6,815 bases of DNA from Calditrichota bacterium (GCA_030641085.1 DAOWIC010000063.1:1-6815), one strand, 5' to 3'; counted from the stretch's first letter, positions 1-5,774 are shown. Notes: a model not told the origin generated them from the letters alone. Program-made: numbers and translations.

Positions 1-699
1 CGATCCGAAGAGATCGTCCTCTCGCAAAGAACATACAACAGCACCACCGAACTCGTTCAGGAGATGCAGAAGCAGATCGATGCCGATAACAAAATCGGCT
101 CGGCCGGTGTCAATGTCGAGTGGGTAGCTACCGGCGATGATACCGGCTATCTTACTCTCACCGGTTCCACCTACGGCTCCACGGCAAAAATAGTAATGGA
201 TACCGCCGTCTCAGATCCGGCCTTCGCCGCCCTGGGATTGGCTACCGGTGTCGCTATCAACGGCAAAGATGTCGAGGGGACCATCAACGGTGAGTCGGCA
301 ACCGGTTCCGGGCAGTTCCTGACTGGCAACGAGGATAACCTCAAGACTGAGGGTCTCAAGCTCAAGATAACCCTGACCGAAGCCGAACTTGCCGAGGAAT
401 CCGGTGGATACATTACCTTCATGCGCGGTGTTTCGTCGCGCCTGTATGATTCAGTGTATGCCCAGACCCACGAGAGCGGTGTCATCGAAAGCCGGATTGA
501 CAGTCTCACCAAGCAGATAGAGAACCTGACCGACCGAATTGAGGAAGTAGACGAGCGTCTGGAGATACGCCGCGAATCGCTTGTCCGACAGTATAGCGCC
601 ATGGAGTCGGCGCTGGCCGAACTGGAATCTCAGAGGCAATTTCTCGACCAGCAGAGCTCAGTTATGAACTCGAACTGGCTGTCGAACCTAAACGATTGA
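1..699 (+). CDS. fliD: Flagellar hook-associated protein 2 (filament cap FliD), 3' part
   Basis: The reading frame is open from base 1, so the gene begins left of the window; 232 C-terminal residues are visible. FliD forms the cap at the tip of the flagellar filament and helps exported flagellin fold and insert. In the visible part, residues about 82-106 carry the hook/flagellin IN-type motif (AINGKDVEGTINGE, then ATGSGQ), followed by a Thr/Gly-rich beta region typical of the outer FliD domains. From about residue 161 to 219 there is a long heptad-like helix (RIDSLTKQIENLTDRIEEVDERL) ending in RQYSAMESALAELESQ, the characteristic FliD C-terminal D0 coiled coil. The ATG at 64 is an internal methionine, not the start. 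fliS follows after 36 nt, the usual partner order. Identification is firm; total length and the N-terminal half cannot be judged. Confidence 0.95.
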   Translation, partial: RSEEIVLSQRTYNSTTELVQEMQKQIDADNKIGSAGVNVEWVATGDDTGYLTLTGSTYGSTAKIVMDTAVSDPAFAALGLATGVAINGKDVEGTINGESATGSGQFLTGNEDNLKTEGLKLKITLTEAELAEESGGYITFMRGVSSRLYDSVYAQTHESGVIESRIDSLTKQIENLTDRIEEVDERLEIRRESLVRQYSAMESALAELESQRQFLDQQSSVMNSNWLSNLND

Positions 700-735
700 T
701 TATTGGACTAATAACCGCTTACAGCCGGAGAAGGC

Positions 736-1170
736 ATGAAAGAAAATGTCGCTCAGTATCGCCGAACCGAAATTCTCGGCCAATCGCAGCTTGACCTGAT
801 AATCCAGGTGTATGACAAAGCAATCGCCAGTATGCGGGAAGCATCGGAGCATTTTCGTCAGGACCGGGCCGGTCCCGGACGCGAGGCTTTGCAGAAAGCC
901 GGCAAATGTGTCACGCACCTGTACACAACACTCAATCATGAGAAAGGCGGCGAGGTCGCCGATCAGCTCGGTAAGCTGTACGCCTTTGTCATTAACGAGA
1001 TAAATGTCGCCGAGTCCACCAAGGACCTGGCTCGGATAGACAGCAACATCACCGTTCTGAACAACCTGCGCCTCGGCTGGGTGGGACTTAGAGAACAGGC
1101 GGTGGACAATGAAAAGGCGTCTGGAGAACAGCCCGCCGCCGACAGCCGTTCTTTCGCGACATCGGCATGA
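736..1170 (+). CDS. fliS: Flagellin export chaperone FliS
   Basis: Small, mostly helical cytosolic protein of 144 residues, a little longer than the usual 125-135. FliS binds the C-terminal helix of newly made flagellin, stops premature polymerisation and delivers it to the flagellar type III export gate. The family pattern is clear: an N-terminal Tyr-containing segment (QYRRTEI, residues 7-13), a helix with LIIQVYDKAI (21-30), the hallmark LNHEKGGEVADQLGKLYAFV (66-85), and a last helix ending LNNLRLGW (108-115). The extra tail after about residue 122 is Ala/Ser/Glu-rich and looks disordered. The ATG is preceded by GGAGAAGG, with GGAG at 727-730, five bases upstream. The stop overlaps the next start as ATGA, so translation of the next gene is probably coupled. 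Confidence 0.94.
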   Translation: MKENVAQYRRTEILGQSQLDLIIQVYDKAIASMREASEHFRQDRAGPGREALQKAGKCVTHLYTTLNHEKGGEVADQLGKLYAFVINEINVAESTKDLARIDSNITVLNNLRLGWVGLREQAVDNEKASGEQPAADSRSFATSA

Positions 1171-1634
1171 ATATGGAAGCCAGAGAACATAACGCGATTA
1201 CGCAGTTTGAACGCGATTTGATAAAGCTCCTCAAAGAGGAATATTCGTTTTATCAGTCGCTTTATGTCCTGCTGGACAAGCAGCGCGACATGATAAAGTT
1301 CAACAAAGACGAGAAACTTTTGGACCTTTTCGCGGATATCCAGCGCTGCCACCGCCGGATCAGGCAGTCGGGCGAGAGAATCGAGGCGATGAAAAGCGGC
1401 AACCCGCGCATCTTCCGCCTGGCTTCGGTATCGCCGGATGTGCGCAAGATGGCCAACAGCATCAGCACACTCATCAAGAAAAGCATGAACCTCGTCAGCG
1501 AGAACGAAGAATACATGACCAGTCGCTATGCGCGGCTCAAAAGTGAGCTGGATGAACTGAAGAACAGCCACAAGATTCTTCAATATGTAAAGGATGCGGC
1601 CCCGGCGCCGCAGTTTGTAGATCGGAAAAACTGA
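1167..1634 (+). CDS. flgN: FlgN-like flagellar export chaperone (putative)
   Basis: All-helical protein of 155 residues with no signal peptide or membrane segment. FlgN proteins hold the hook-filament junction proteins FlgK and FlgL for export. The N-terminal helix (residues 12-43, ERDLIKLLKEEYSFYQSLYVLL then DKQRDMI) has the FlgN pattern of repeated leucines and aromatic residues around LLxxE..xYxxL. A second helix (about 47-76) resembles the basic middle helix, and a third (about 93-141) contains LIKKSMNLVSENEEYMTSRY, like the N-rich C-terminal helix. The gene sits between fliS and flgM, and flgN and flgM are often neighbours. The start overlaps the fliS stop by 4 nt; the ATG at 1173 is an alternative two codons later. 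Primary-sequence conservation in this family is low. Because it follows fliD and fliS directly, a FliT-type FliD chaperone cannot be excluded. Confidence 0.66.
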   Translation: MNMEAREHNAITQFERDLIKLLKEEYSFYQSLYVLLDKQRDMIKFNKDEKLLDLFADIQRCHRRIRQSGERIEAMKSGNPRIFRLASVSPDVRKMANSISTLIKKSMNLVSENEEYMTSRYARLKSELDELKNSHKILQYVKDAAPAPQFVDRKN

Positions 1635-1650
1635 TTTTTATTGATTTTTA
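1632..1650 (+). repeat. Tandem 9-bp AT-rich direct repeat before flgM
   Basis: TGATTTTTA occurs twice, at 1632-1640 and 1642-1650, with a period of 10 bp. The first copy includes the TGA stop of the flgN-like gene. The repeat lies just upstream of the sigma-28-like -10 element and could act as an A/T-rich upstream promoter element. It may equally be chance in a short AT-rich spacer. Confidence 0.4.
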
Positions 1651-1669
1651 CGGCGTTCCCTGCCGATAG
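1643..1669 (+). promoter_or_regulatory. Possible sigma-28 (FliA) promoter for flgM
   Basis: GCCGATAG at 1662-1669 matches seven of eight bases of the sigma-28 -10 consensus GCCGATAA and lies in the 55-nt gap between the flgN-like gene and flgM. The expected -35 element (TAAAGTTT eleven bases upstream) would fall on GATTTTTA at 1643-1650, which fits poorly (about three of eight). In enterobacteria flgM has a sigma-28-dependent promoter that forms a feedback loop, so the position makes biological sense. Transcription would start near 1676, leaving a very short leader with AGAGG at 1677-1681. Weak to moderate support. Confidence 0.33.
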
Positions 1670-1689
1670 GATGAAAAGAGGATGTAGCA

Positions 1690-2016
1690 ATGGAAATAGG
1701 ACGTCTCAGCAGTGATTACCCGGTGCCTGTCACCGATGAAAGCAAGCAAACAAACAAGGGCACGACTTCAGAAACCGTACCCAGACAGGACGGTGTCGAG
1801 ATCTCCGAGGAGGCCCGGCGGCGTCTGGCGGAATTGGCCGACTTGCATCTGAAAAAGATGGAGTCACAGGGCCGCCTGGTCGATGAGCCTGTAACCGAAC
1901 CGGCCGACAATCGACTGGACGCCATCCGTGAAAGGATAGCATCCGGGTTTTATAACCGCCCGGAAGTGAAGCAGGAAATAGCCGACCGGATGATCGACAA
2001 AGCCGACGGTGAGTGA
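1690..2016 (+). CDS. flgM: Anti-sigma-28 factor FlgM
   Basis: Protein of 108 residues, at the upper end of the usual FlgM length of about 90-105. FlgM binds sigma-28 (FliA) and blocks late flagellar genes; when the hook is complete it is exported through the flagellum and the block is lifted. The N-terminal 30 residues are polar and look unfolded, as in known FlgM. The family pattern follows: DGVEISEEARRRLAEL (34-49), then the sigma-binding helices RLDAIRERIASGFYNRPEVK (75-94) and QEIADRMID (95-103), matching the family form R-x-x-x-I-R/K-x-x-I-x-x-G-x-Y. The ATG has AGAGG at 1677-1681, eight bases upstream. The gene lies behind a FlgN-like gene, the common flgM/flgN pairing. Its last codons overlap the start of the HDOD gene. 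Confidence 0.87.
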   Translation: MEIGRLSSDYPVPVTDESKQTNKGTTSETVPRQDGVEISEEARRRLAELADLHLKKMESQGRLVDEPVTEPADNRLDAIRERIASGFYNRPEVKQEIADRMIDKADGE

Positions 2017-2929
2017 AGTCAGTACAAAGCGAGTGAATAACACCATGATTGCAGAAGCCATTGATAATAAAGTCAAGAGGGTCGTTTCAAGTATCCGAAA
2101 CCTCCCCACGCCACCGATAGTTTTTCACCAGATTCAGAAGGTGATTGGCGATCCCAATGTGAGCGCCGCCCATGTAGCCTCGATTCTGGCCGAGGATCCG
2201 GCGATGTCGGCTAAAGTGTTGAGGTTGACCAATTCATCCTTCTACGGCCTCGCTCGCGAGGTCGAGTCGGTCAAGCAGGCGGTGGTCGTAATAGGCTTCG
2301 AGGCGATCAAGAACCTGGTTTTGTCGGCGTCGGTGCTGGATATGTTCAAGGGGAAGAATATCGACCAGGAATATCACGACCGATTCTGGCGTCATTCGCT
2401 CTCGACTGCTTTCTGCAGTCGTACCCTCGCTCGAAAGCTCAACAGTCACGGTATGGTTGATCCCGATGCTGCTTTTTCGGCCGGCCTGCTGCACGATGTC
2501 GGCAAGCTCGTTATCTCCTGCTTCCTCGAAGAGGAATACCTGCAGTTCAAGCAGGAACGGTCCGAGGATAAGGATTCGCCCGATTTTGTCATAGAGGAGG
2601 GCGTGTTGGGGTACAATCACGCTCAGATTGGCGGCTTTCTCGGCGAGCAATGGAAGATTCCGCAAAAGCTGATGGAAGCGATCTCCTACCATCATCATCC
2701 GCAACTGCACGAAAGTGACAGTCCGGTGGCTTTTATCGTTCACCTGGCCAACCATGTCTCCAAGAAGACGTTTGCCGACGATTACCGGAACACTCCTGCC
2801 GGCGTACCAGAGCCACAGGTAATGGAGTATATGGGTGTAACCGAAGATGATCTGGACGGCTACAGCGAGCTGCTTCGCGAGGAGTATCTCAAGGCCGAGA
2901 CTTTTATGCAGATGGCCGGTCTGTCCTGA
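2009..2929 (+). CDS. HDOD-domain protein (putative signalling/regulatory protein)
   Basis: Cytosolic protein of 306 residues dominated by one HDOD domain (about 25-250), a non-catalytic or unproven relative of HD-type phosphohydrolases found in bacterial signalling. Visible hallmarks are LPTPPIVFHQIQKVIGDPN (32-50), AEDPAMSAKVLRLTNSSFYG (61-80), VKQAVVVIGFEAIKNLVLS (88-106), H129, LLHDVGKL (160-167), H204, and HHHP (228-231) followed by IVHLAN (243-248). The potential HD metal ligands H129, H162-D163, H204 and H228/H229 are all present, but the final aspartate of the HD set is N248. The GTG at 2009 overlaps flgM by 8 nt. ATG at 2045 (residue 13) is a plausible alternative that would leave the domain intact; neither has a strong ribosome site. 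The position behind flgM suggests a role in motility or flagellar gene control, which is inference. No receiver, GGDEF or EAL domain is attached. Confidence 0.85.
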   Translation: MSEVSTKRVNNTMIAEAIDNKVKRVVSSIRNLPTPPIVFHQIQKVIGDPNVSAAHVASILAEDPAMSAKVLRLTNSSFYGLAREVESVKQAVVVIGFEAIKNLVLSASVLDMFKGKNIDQEYHDRFWRHSLSTAFCSRTLARKLNSHGMVDPDAAFSAGLLHDVGKLVISCFLEEEYLQFKQERSEDKDSPDFVIEEGVLGYNHAQIGGFLGEQWKIPQKLMEAISYHHHPQLHESDSPVAFIVHLANHVSKKTFADDYRNTPAGVPEPQVMEYMGVTEDDLDGYSELLREEYLKAETFMQMAGLS

Positions 2930-2934
2930 ACGGA

Positions 2935-2963
2935 AACCGGTTCCGGCGTCGTTCGGACCGGTT
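2935..2963 (+). terminator. Stem-loop after the HDOD gene, possible end of the flagellar operon
   Basis: AACCGGT at 2935-2941 pairs perfectly with ACCGGTT at 2957-2963. The stem can be extended inward by CCG (2943-2945) with CGG (2954-2956) around one bulged base. It begins six bases after the HDOD stop codon. The following bases (AAGCTGTTTG) contain no real T tract, so it is not a standard intrinsic terminator. It may act as a weak terminator or as a 3'-end stabiliser. Confidence 0.45.
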
Positions 2964-3015
2964 AAGCTGTTTGACGACAATCCCTTTGATGTTATTGGTA
3001 ACGGAAAAATAAGCC

Positions 3016-3043
3016 TTGACATTGGCTGGATTTGTTGTATAAT
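3016..3043 (+). promoter_or_regulatory. Consensus sigma-70 promoter of the tRNA-Val/thrS block
   Basis: TTGACA at 3016-3021 and TATAAT at 3038-3043 both match the housekeeping consensus in all six positions, with a 16-bp spacer. Transcription should start around 3050-3053, about 40 nt before the tRNA. The bases after the -10 (CACCCTC) are C-rich, as in growth-rate-controlled stable RNA promoters. No comparably strong promoter is seen between the tRNA and thrS, so this promoter may also feed the downstream genes. Confidence 0.88.
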
Positions 3044-3053
3044 CACCCTCTGG

Positions 3054-3068
3054 CCCAACCCTGTTGGG
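3054..3068 (+). other. Short hairpin in the tRNA leader
   Basis: CCCAAC (3054-3059) and GTTGGG (3063-3068) form a perfect 6-bp stem with a three-base loop, only one to four bases after the predicted transcription start. A hairpin at the extreme 5' end could shield the primary transcript or guide processing of the tRNA leader. It is not followed by a T tract and so is not a terminator. Confidence 0.4.
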
Positions 3069-3090
3069 GTACCGTAAGATATTAAAAAAT

Positions 3091-3164
3091 GGGCGATTAG
3101 CTCAGTTGGTTAGAGTACTTGCTTGACATGCAAGGGGTCACTGGTTCAATTCCAGTATCGCCCA
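3091..3164 (+). tRNA. tRNA-Val (anticodon GAC)
   Basis: A complete 74-nt cloverleaf can be folded. The acceptor stem is GGGCGAT (3091-3097) with ATCGCCC (3157-3163), and the discriminator is A3164. The D arm is GCTC/GAGT with loop AGTTGGTTA. The anticodon stem CTTGC/GCAAG encloses the loop TTGACAT, giving GAC at 3125-3127, which reads GUC and GUU valine codons. The variable loop has five bases, and the T arm is ACTGG/CCAGT with loop TTCAATT. The 3' CCA is not encoded (TTT follows the discriminator) and must be added by the CCA-adding enzyme. The tRNA lies between its own strong promoter and thrS, a linkage also seen in other bacteria. Confidence 0.97.
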
Positions 3165-3183
3165 TTTAAACCTTAATTCGAAC

Positions 3184-3212
3184 GGTGGATTACTCTCGCG
3201 TAATCCGCTTTT
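3184..3212 (+). terminator. Terminator-like hairpin between tRNA-Val and thrS
   Basis: GGTGGATTAC (3184-3193) pairs with GTAATCCGCT (3200-3209): seven consecutive Watson-Crick pairs next to the loop, then a U-G, a G-C and a terminal G-U pair. The loop is TCTCGC. The stem runs into TTTT at 3209-3212, then GCTATT. The T run is short, so termination may be partial. It ends about 20 nt before the thrS start. It may trim tRNA transcripts while letting some polymerase through to thrS, or act as an attenuator. Confidence 0.6.
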
Positions 3213-3231
3213 GCTATTGGTTGAAGAGTTT

Positions 3232-5160
3232 ATGTCGCAACTTCAGGTGACATTTCCCGACGGCTCCTCGCGAGCCTACGAAGCCGGGACCACCGGGTAC
3301 GATATTGCCAGGTCACTCTCGCCGCGACTGGCCAAAGAGGCTATCGCAGTAAAAGTAGATGGTGTCATGGCCGATCTGCACGCACCGGTTAACGGCAGTA
3401 GTTCGGTCCAGATACTCACTTTCGGCGACCCAGAGGGTCGTGAAGTCTTCTGGCATTCAAGCTCGCACATAATGGCGCAGGCGGTTCAGGAGGTATTCCC
3501 CGGTGTCAAACTGGCGATCGGTCCCCCCATCGCCGAGGGCTGGTATTACGACTTTGATGTCCAGAAACCGTTTTCGCCTGAAGACCTGATCCGCATCGAA
3601 GAGAAGATGGCAGAGATCGTAAAGGAGGATGCCACCTTCAAGTGCGAAGTGATGTCCCGCAAAGACGCCATCGAACATTATCGGAAGTTGGGCGCCAGCT
3701 ACAAGGTGGAACTGCTCGAAGATATAGCAGACGACGAGGTGTCGTTCTATTATCACTCCCGTTTTGAAGATCTCTGTCGCGGGCCGCATATCCCGCGAAC
3801 CGGCATCATCAAGGCGATCAAGCTGACCGCGACCTCCGGAGCCTACTGGCGCGGGGATGAAAACCGCACCATGCTGCAGCGCATTTACGGTGTATCATAC
3901 CCGAAAAAAGCGATGTTGGAGGACTACCTTCGCCGGATGGAAGAAGCGAAAAAACGTGACCACCGGGTTCTCGGGAAGCAGCTTGAGTTGTTCACCATCA
4001 GTAAGGATGTTGGCCCCGGGCTTATTCTCTGGTTGCCGAAGGGCGCCCGGGTACGTAACGAAATCGAAAATTTCTGGCGCGAAGAGCATTTTAAGTCCGG
4101 ATATGAACTGGTCGTCTCGCCCCATATCGCCCTGCGCGAACTGTGGCACCAGAGCGGCCATACTGACTTCTACGCCGAAGATATGTACGGCCCGATCGAG
4201 GTCGATGGCAGGCAGTATCAGCTCAAGCCGATGAACTGCCCGTTCCATATCGCCATGTACAAGTCGCGCCTCTGGTCGTATCGCGATCTGCCCCTGCGCT
4301 GGGCGGAACTGGGCACTGTCTATCGGTATGAGCAGGGTGATGTTCTGCATGGCTTGATGCGCGTTCGCGGCTTCACCCAGGATGACGCCCATCATTTTGT
4401 CGCCAAAGAGAACATGGAACAGGAACTGGTCTGGCTGCTCGATTTCTGCATCCACATTCTCAGTTCCTTCGGCTTCAGCGATTACGATATATTCCTTTCG
4501 ACTATGCCGGAAAAGGCGATCGGCGAGGTAGAAGACTGGCGGCGAGCGGAAAACGGCCTGCGTAAGGCTTTGGAGAAAGCCGGGCTGAAATACGATGTTG
4601 ACGAGGGCGGGGGAGCATTCTACGGCCCGAAGATCGACATCAAGATCAAGGACGCTCTGGGTCGAAGCTGGCAATGCTCGACTATCCAGTTTGATTTTTC
4701 CTTGCCCGAACGCTTCGACGTTTATTATATTGACTCGGACGGGCAGCAAAAGCGGCCGTACATGATCCATCGGGCACTGCTGGGATCGATAGAACGATTC
4801 TTCGGTGTTCTGATCGAGCATTACGCCGGTAACTTCCCGCTCTGGCTGGCGCCGGTGCAGGTGAAAGTTCTGCCCATCACCGATAACCATATCGAATATG
4901 CCGATACTGTTGTCGATAGATTGAAACAAAAGAACATCAGGGCGGTTGTAGATAACCGCTCGGAGAAGATCGGTGCCAAGATACGTGACGCCGAGCTGTC
5001 CAAGGTTCCGTATATGTTTATCGTCGGTGCCAAAGAGAAGGATGCCGGCACGATCTCGATACGCAAACACGGCGAGGGCGATCAGGGAGCGACTACGGTA
5101 GAGGAAGCCATTGAACGACTGCTTGATGAAACCGCCGGCAAAGGACTCGAAGGCAAGTAA
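3232..5160 (+). CDS. thrS: Threonyl-tRNA synthetase
   Basis: Class II aminoacyl-tRNA synthetase that charges tRNA-Thr and hydrolyses mischarged Ser-tRNA-Thr. From the ATG at 3232 the product has 642 residues, the length of the E. coli enzyme. Domains in order: TGS (about 1-63, TFPDG), editing domain with HSSSH (H75, H79) and C182/H186 in LCRGPHIP, the catalytic core (about 245-535) and the anticodon-binding domain (about 540-640, with VLPIT and VDNRSEKIGAKIRDAE). The zinc ligands C336 (MNCPFH), H387 (DDAHHF) and H513 (MIHRALLGS) are all present. The motif 2 arginine R365 (VYRYEQ) and motif 3 arginine R522 (GSIERF) are intact, so the enzyme should be fully active, including editing. An in-frame TTG at 3211 would add seven residues but lies in the T run of the hairpin and has no ribosome site; GAAGAG at 3223-3228 supports 3232, though the spacing is short. 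infC follows after 22 nt. Confidence 0.97.
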   Translation: MSQLQVTFPDGSSRAYEAGTTGYDIARSLSPRLAKEAIAVKVDGVMADLHAPVNGSSSVQILTFGDPEGREVFWHSSSHIMAQAVQEVFPGVKLAIGPPIAEGWYYDFDVQKPFSPEDLIRIEEKMAEIVKEDATFKCEVMSRKDAIEHYRKLGASYKVELLEDIADDEVSFYYHSRFEDLCRGPHIPRTGIIKAIKLTATSGAYWRGDENRTMLQRIYGVSYPKKAMLEDYLRRMEEAKKRDHRVLGKQLELFTISKDVGPGLILWLPKGARVRNEIENFWREEHFKSGYELVVSPHIALRELWHQSGHTDFYAEDMYGPIEVDGRQYQLKPMNCPFHIAMYKSRLWSYRDLPLRWAELGTVYRYEQGDVLHGLMRVRGFTQDDAHHFVAKENMEQELVWLLDFCIHILSSFGFSDYDIFLSTMPEKAIGEVEDWRRAENGLRKALEKAGLKYDVDEGGGAFYGPKIDIKIKDALGRSWQCSTIQFDFSLPERFDVYYIDSDGQQKRPYMIHRALLGSIERFFGVLIEHYAGNFPLWLAPVQVKVLPITDNHIEYADTVVDRLKQKNIRAVVDNRSEKIGAKIRDAELSKVPYMFIVGAKEKDAGTISIRKHGEGDQGATTVEEAIERLLDETAGKGLEGK

Positions 5161-5171
5161 CCGATAGTATC

Positions 5172-5177
5172 AGGAGG
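5172..5177 (+). promoter_or_regulatory. Shine-Dalgarno site that fixes the infC ATA start
   Basis: AGGAGG is a perfect anti-16S match. Five bases later comes ATA at 5183, in frame with infC. The first conventional start in the frame, TTG at 5198, is 20 bases away, too far for this site. The site therefore decides in favour of the ATA start. Confidence 0.85.
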
Positions 5178-5182
5178 ATTGT

Positions 5183-5743
5183 ATAGCCACCAAGAATTTG
5201 CGGATTAATCGCCAGATCAGGGTTTCCCCGGTCCGGCTGATTGGCCCCGACGGCGATCAACTCGGTATCATTCCGACCAACGAGGCTCTCGAACGTGCCG
5301 AAGGGCAAGGACTCGACCTGGTGGAGGTGTCGCCGAACAGTCGCCCGCCGGTCTGTCGCATCCTCGACTATGGCAAGCTCAAATACGAGTTGTCCAAAAA
5401 AGACAAAATTGCCAAGAAGAAGCAGCACTCGGTGCAACTCAAGGAGATGCGCTATCGCCCAAAGATCGACGAGCATGACTTTCAGTTCAAAACCAGGCAT
5501 GTTCGGGAGTTTCTTGAGTTGGGGAGCAAGGTCAGAGTGTTTGTCATGTTCCGGGGGCGTGAGATGGCTCACAAGGAATTCGGACGGAAAGTGCTTGATC
5601 GAGTTTTGGAGCAATTGAAAGATATCGCCAGTGTGGAGAGCCATCCCAAACAGGAAGGCCGCACGATGGCTATGGTAATAGGGCCGAACGCCGAGCATAT
5701 TAAAAAGCTCAAGGACGGCAAACTGGAAAAAAGTGATAGTTAA
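5183..5743 (+). CDS. infC: Translation initiation factor IF-3 (rare ATA start codon)
   Basis: IF-3 binds the 30S subunit, keeps it apart from 50S and checks start codons and initiator tRNA. From ATA at 5183 the product has 186 residues, and its N-terminus MATKNLRINRQIRV fits the family. The N-domain covers about 1-72, with VRLIGPDGDQLGI (17-29) and the IF-3 signature RILDYGKLKYELSK (59-72). A lysine-rich linker follows (73-82), then the C-domain (about 84-170) with LKEMRYRPKIDEHDF (86-100), VRVFVMFRGREMAH (117-130) and MAMVIGPN (162-169). The TTG at 5198 would lose five residues and is poorly spaced from the ribosome site. IF-3 genes are known for AUU, AUA or AUC starts, which IF-3 itself discriminates against, giving negative autoregulation; that mechanism is inferred here. 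The gene sits between thrS and rpmI in the classic order. The gap to thrS is too short for an L20-type leader. Confidence 0.94.
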   Translation: MATKNLRINRQIRVSPVRLIGPDGDQLGIIPTNEALERAEGQGLDLVEVSPNSRPPVCRILDYGKLKYELSKKDKIAKKKQHSVQLKEMRYRPKIDEHDFQFKTRHVREFLELGSKVRVFVMFRGREMAHKEFGRKVLDRVLEQLKDIASVESHPKQEGRTMAMVIGPNAEHIKKLKDGKLEKSDS

Positions 5744-5774
5744 CGTATAGATGTAACGGTTAGTAAAGGTAGAC

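Noticed and set aside
82..89. Exact sigma-28 -10 match GCCGATAA
   Set aside because: It lies inside fliD in frame as Ala-Asp codons, has no -35 match upstream, and points at no gene start.
700..714. Inverted repeat TTATT/AATAA after fliD
   Set aside because: Five A/T pairs only with a five-base loop; too weak for a terminator, and fliS follows at once with a good ribosome site.
2234..3058. 274-codon antisense open frame across the HDOD gene
   Set aside because: Shadow of the conserved HDOD reading frame; it would also run through the consensus promoter and has no family features.
3211..3231. TTG start for thrS seven codons upstream
   Set aside because: It falls in the T run of the hairpin with no ribosome site; ATG at 3232 gives the normal 642-residue enzyme.
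3165..3231. T-box or tRNA-Thr-mimic operator before thrS
   Set aside because: Only 67 nt are available, no T-box core sequence is present, and the hairpin loop TCTCGC does not present a threonine anticodon as an anticodon-like loop.
3895..5070. 391-codon antisense open frame across thrS
   Set aside because: It mirrors the codon structure of thrS, shows no recognisable domain, and thrS is complete and conserved on the + strand.
5744..5774. L20-binding regulatory pseudoknot before rpmI
   Set aside because: The gap is 31 nt with no convincing stem; any such structure would have to extend into infC and cannot be supported by eye.
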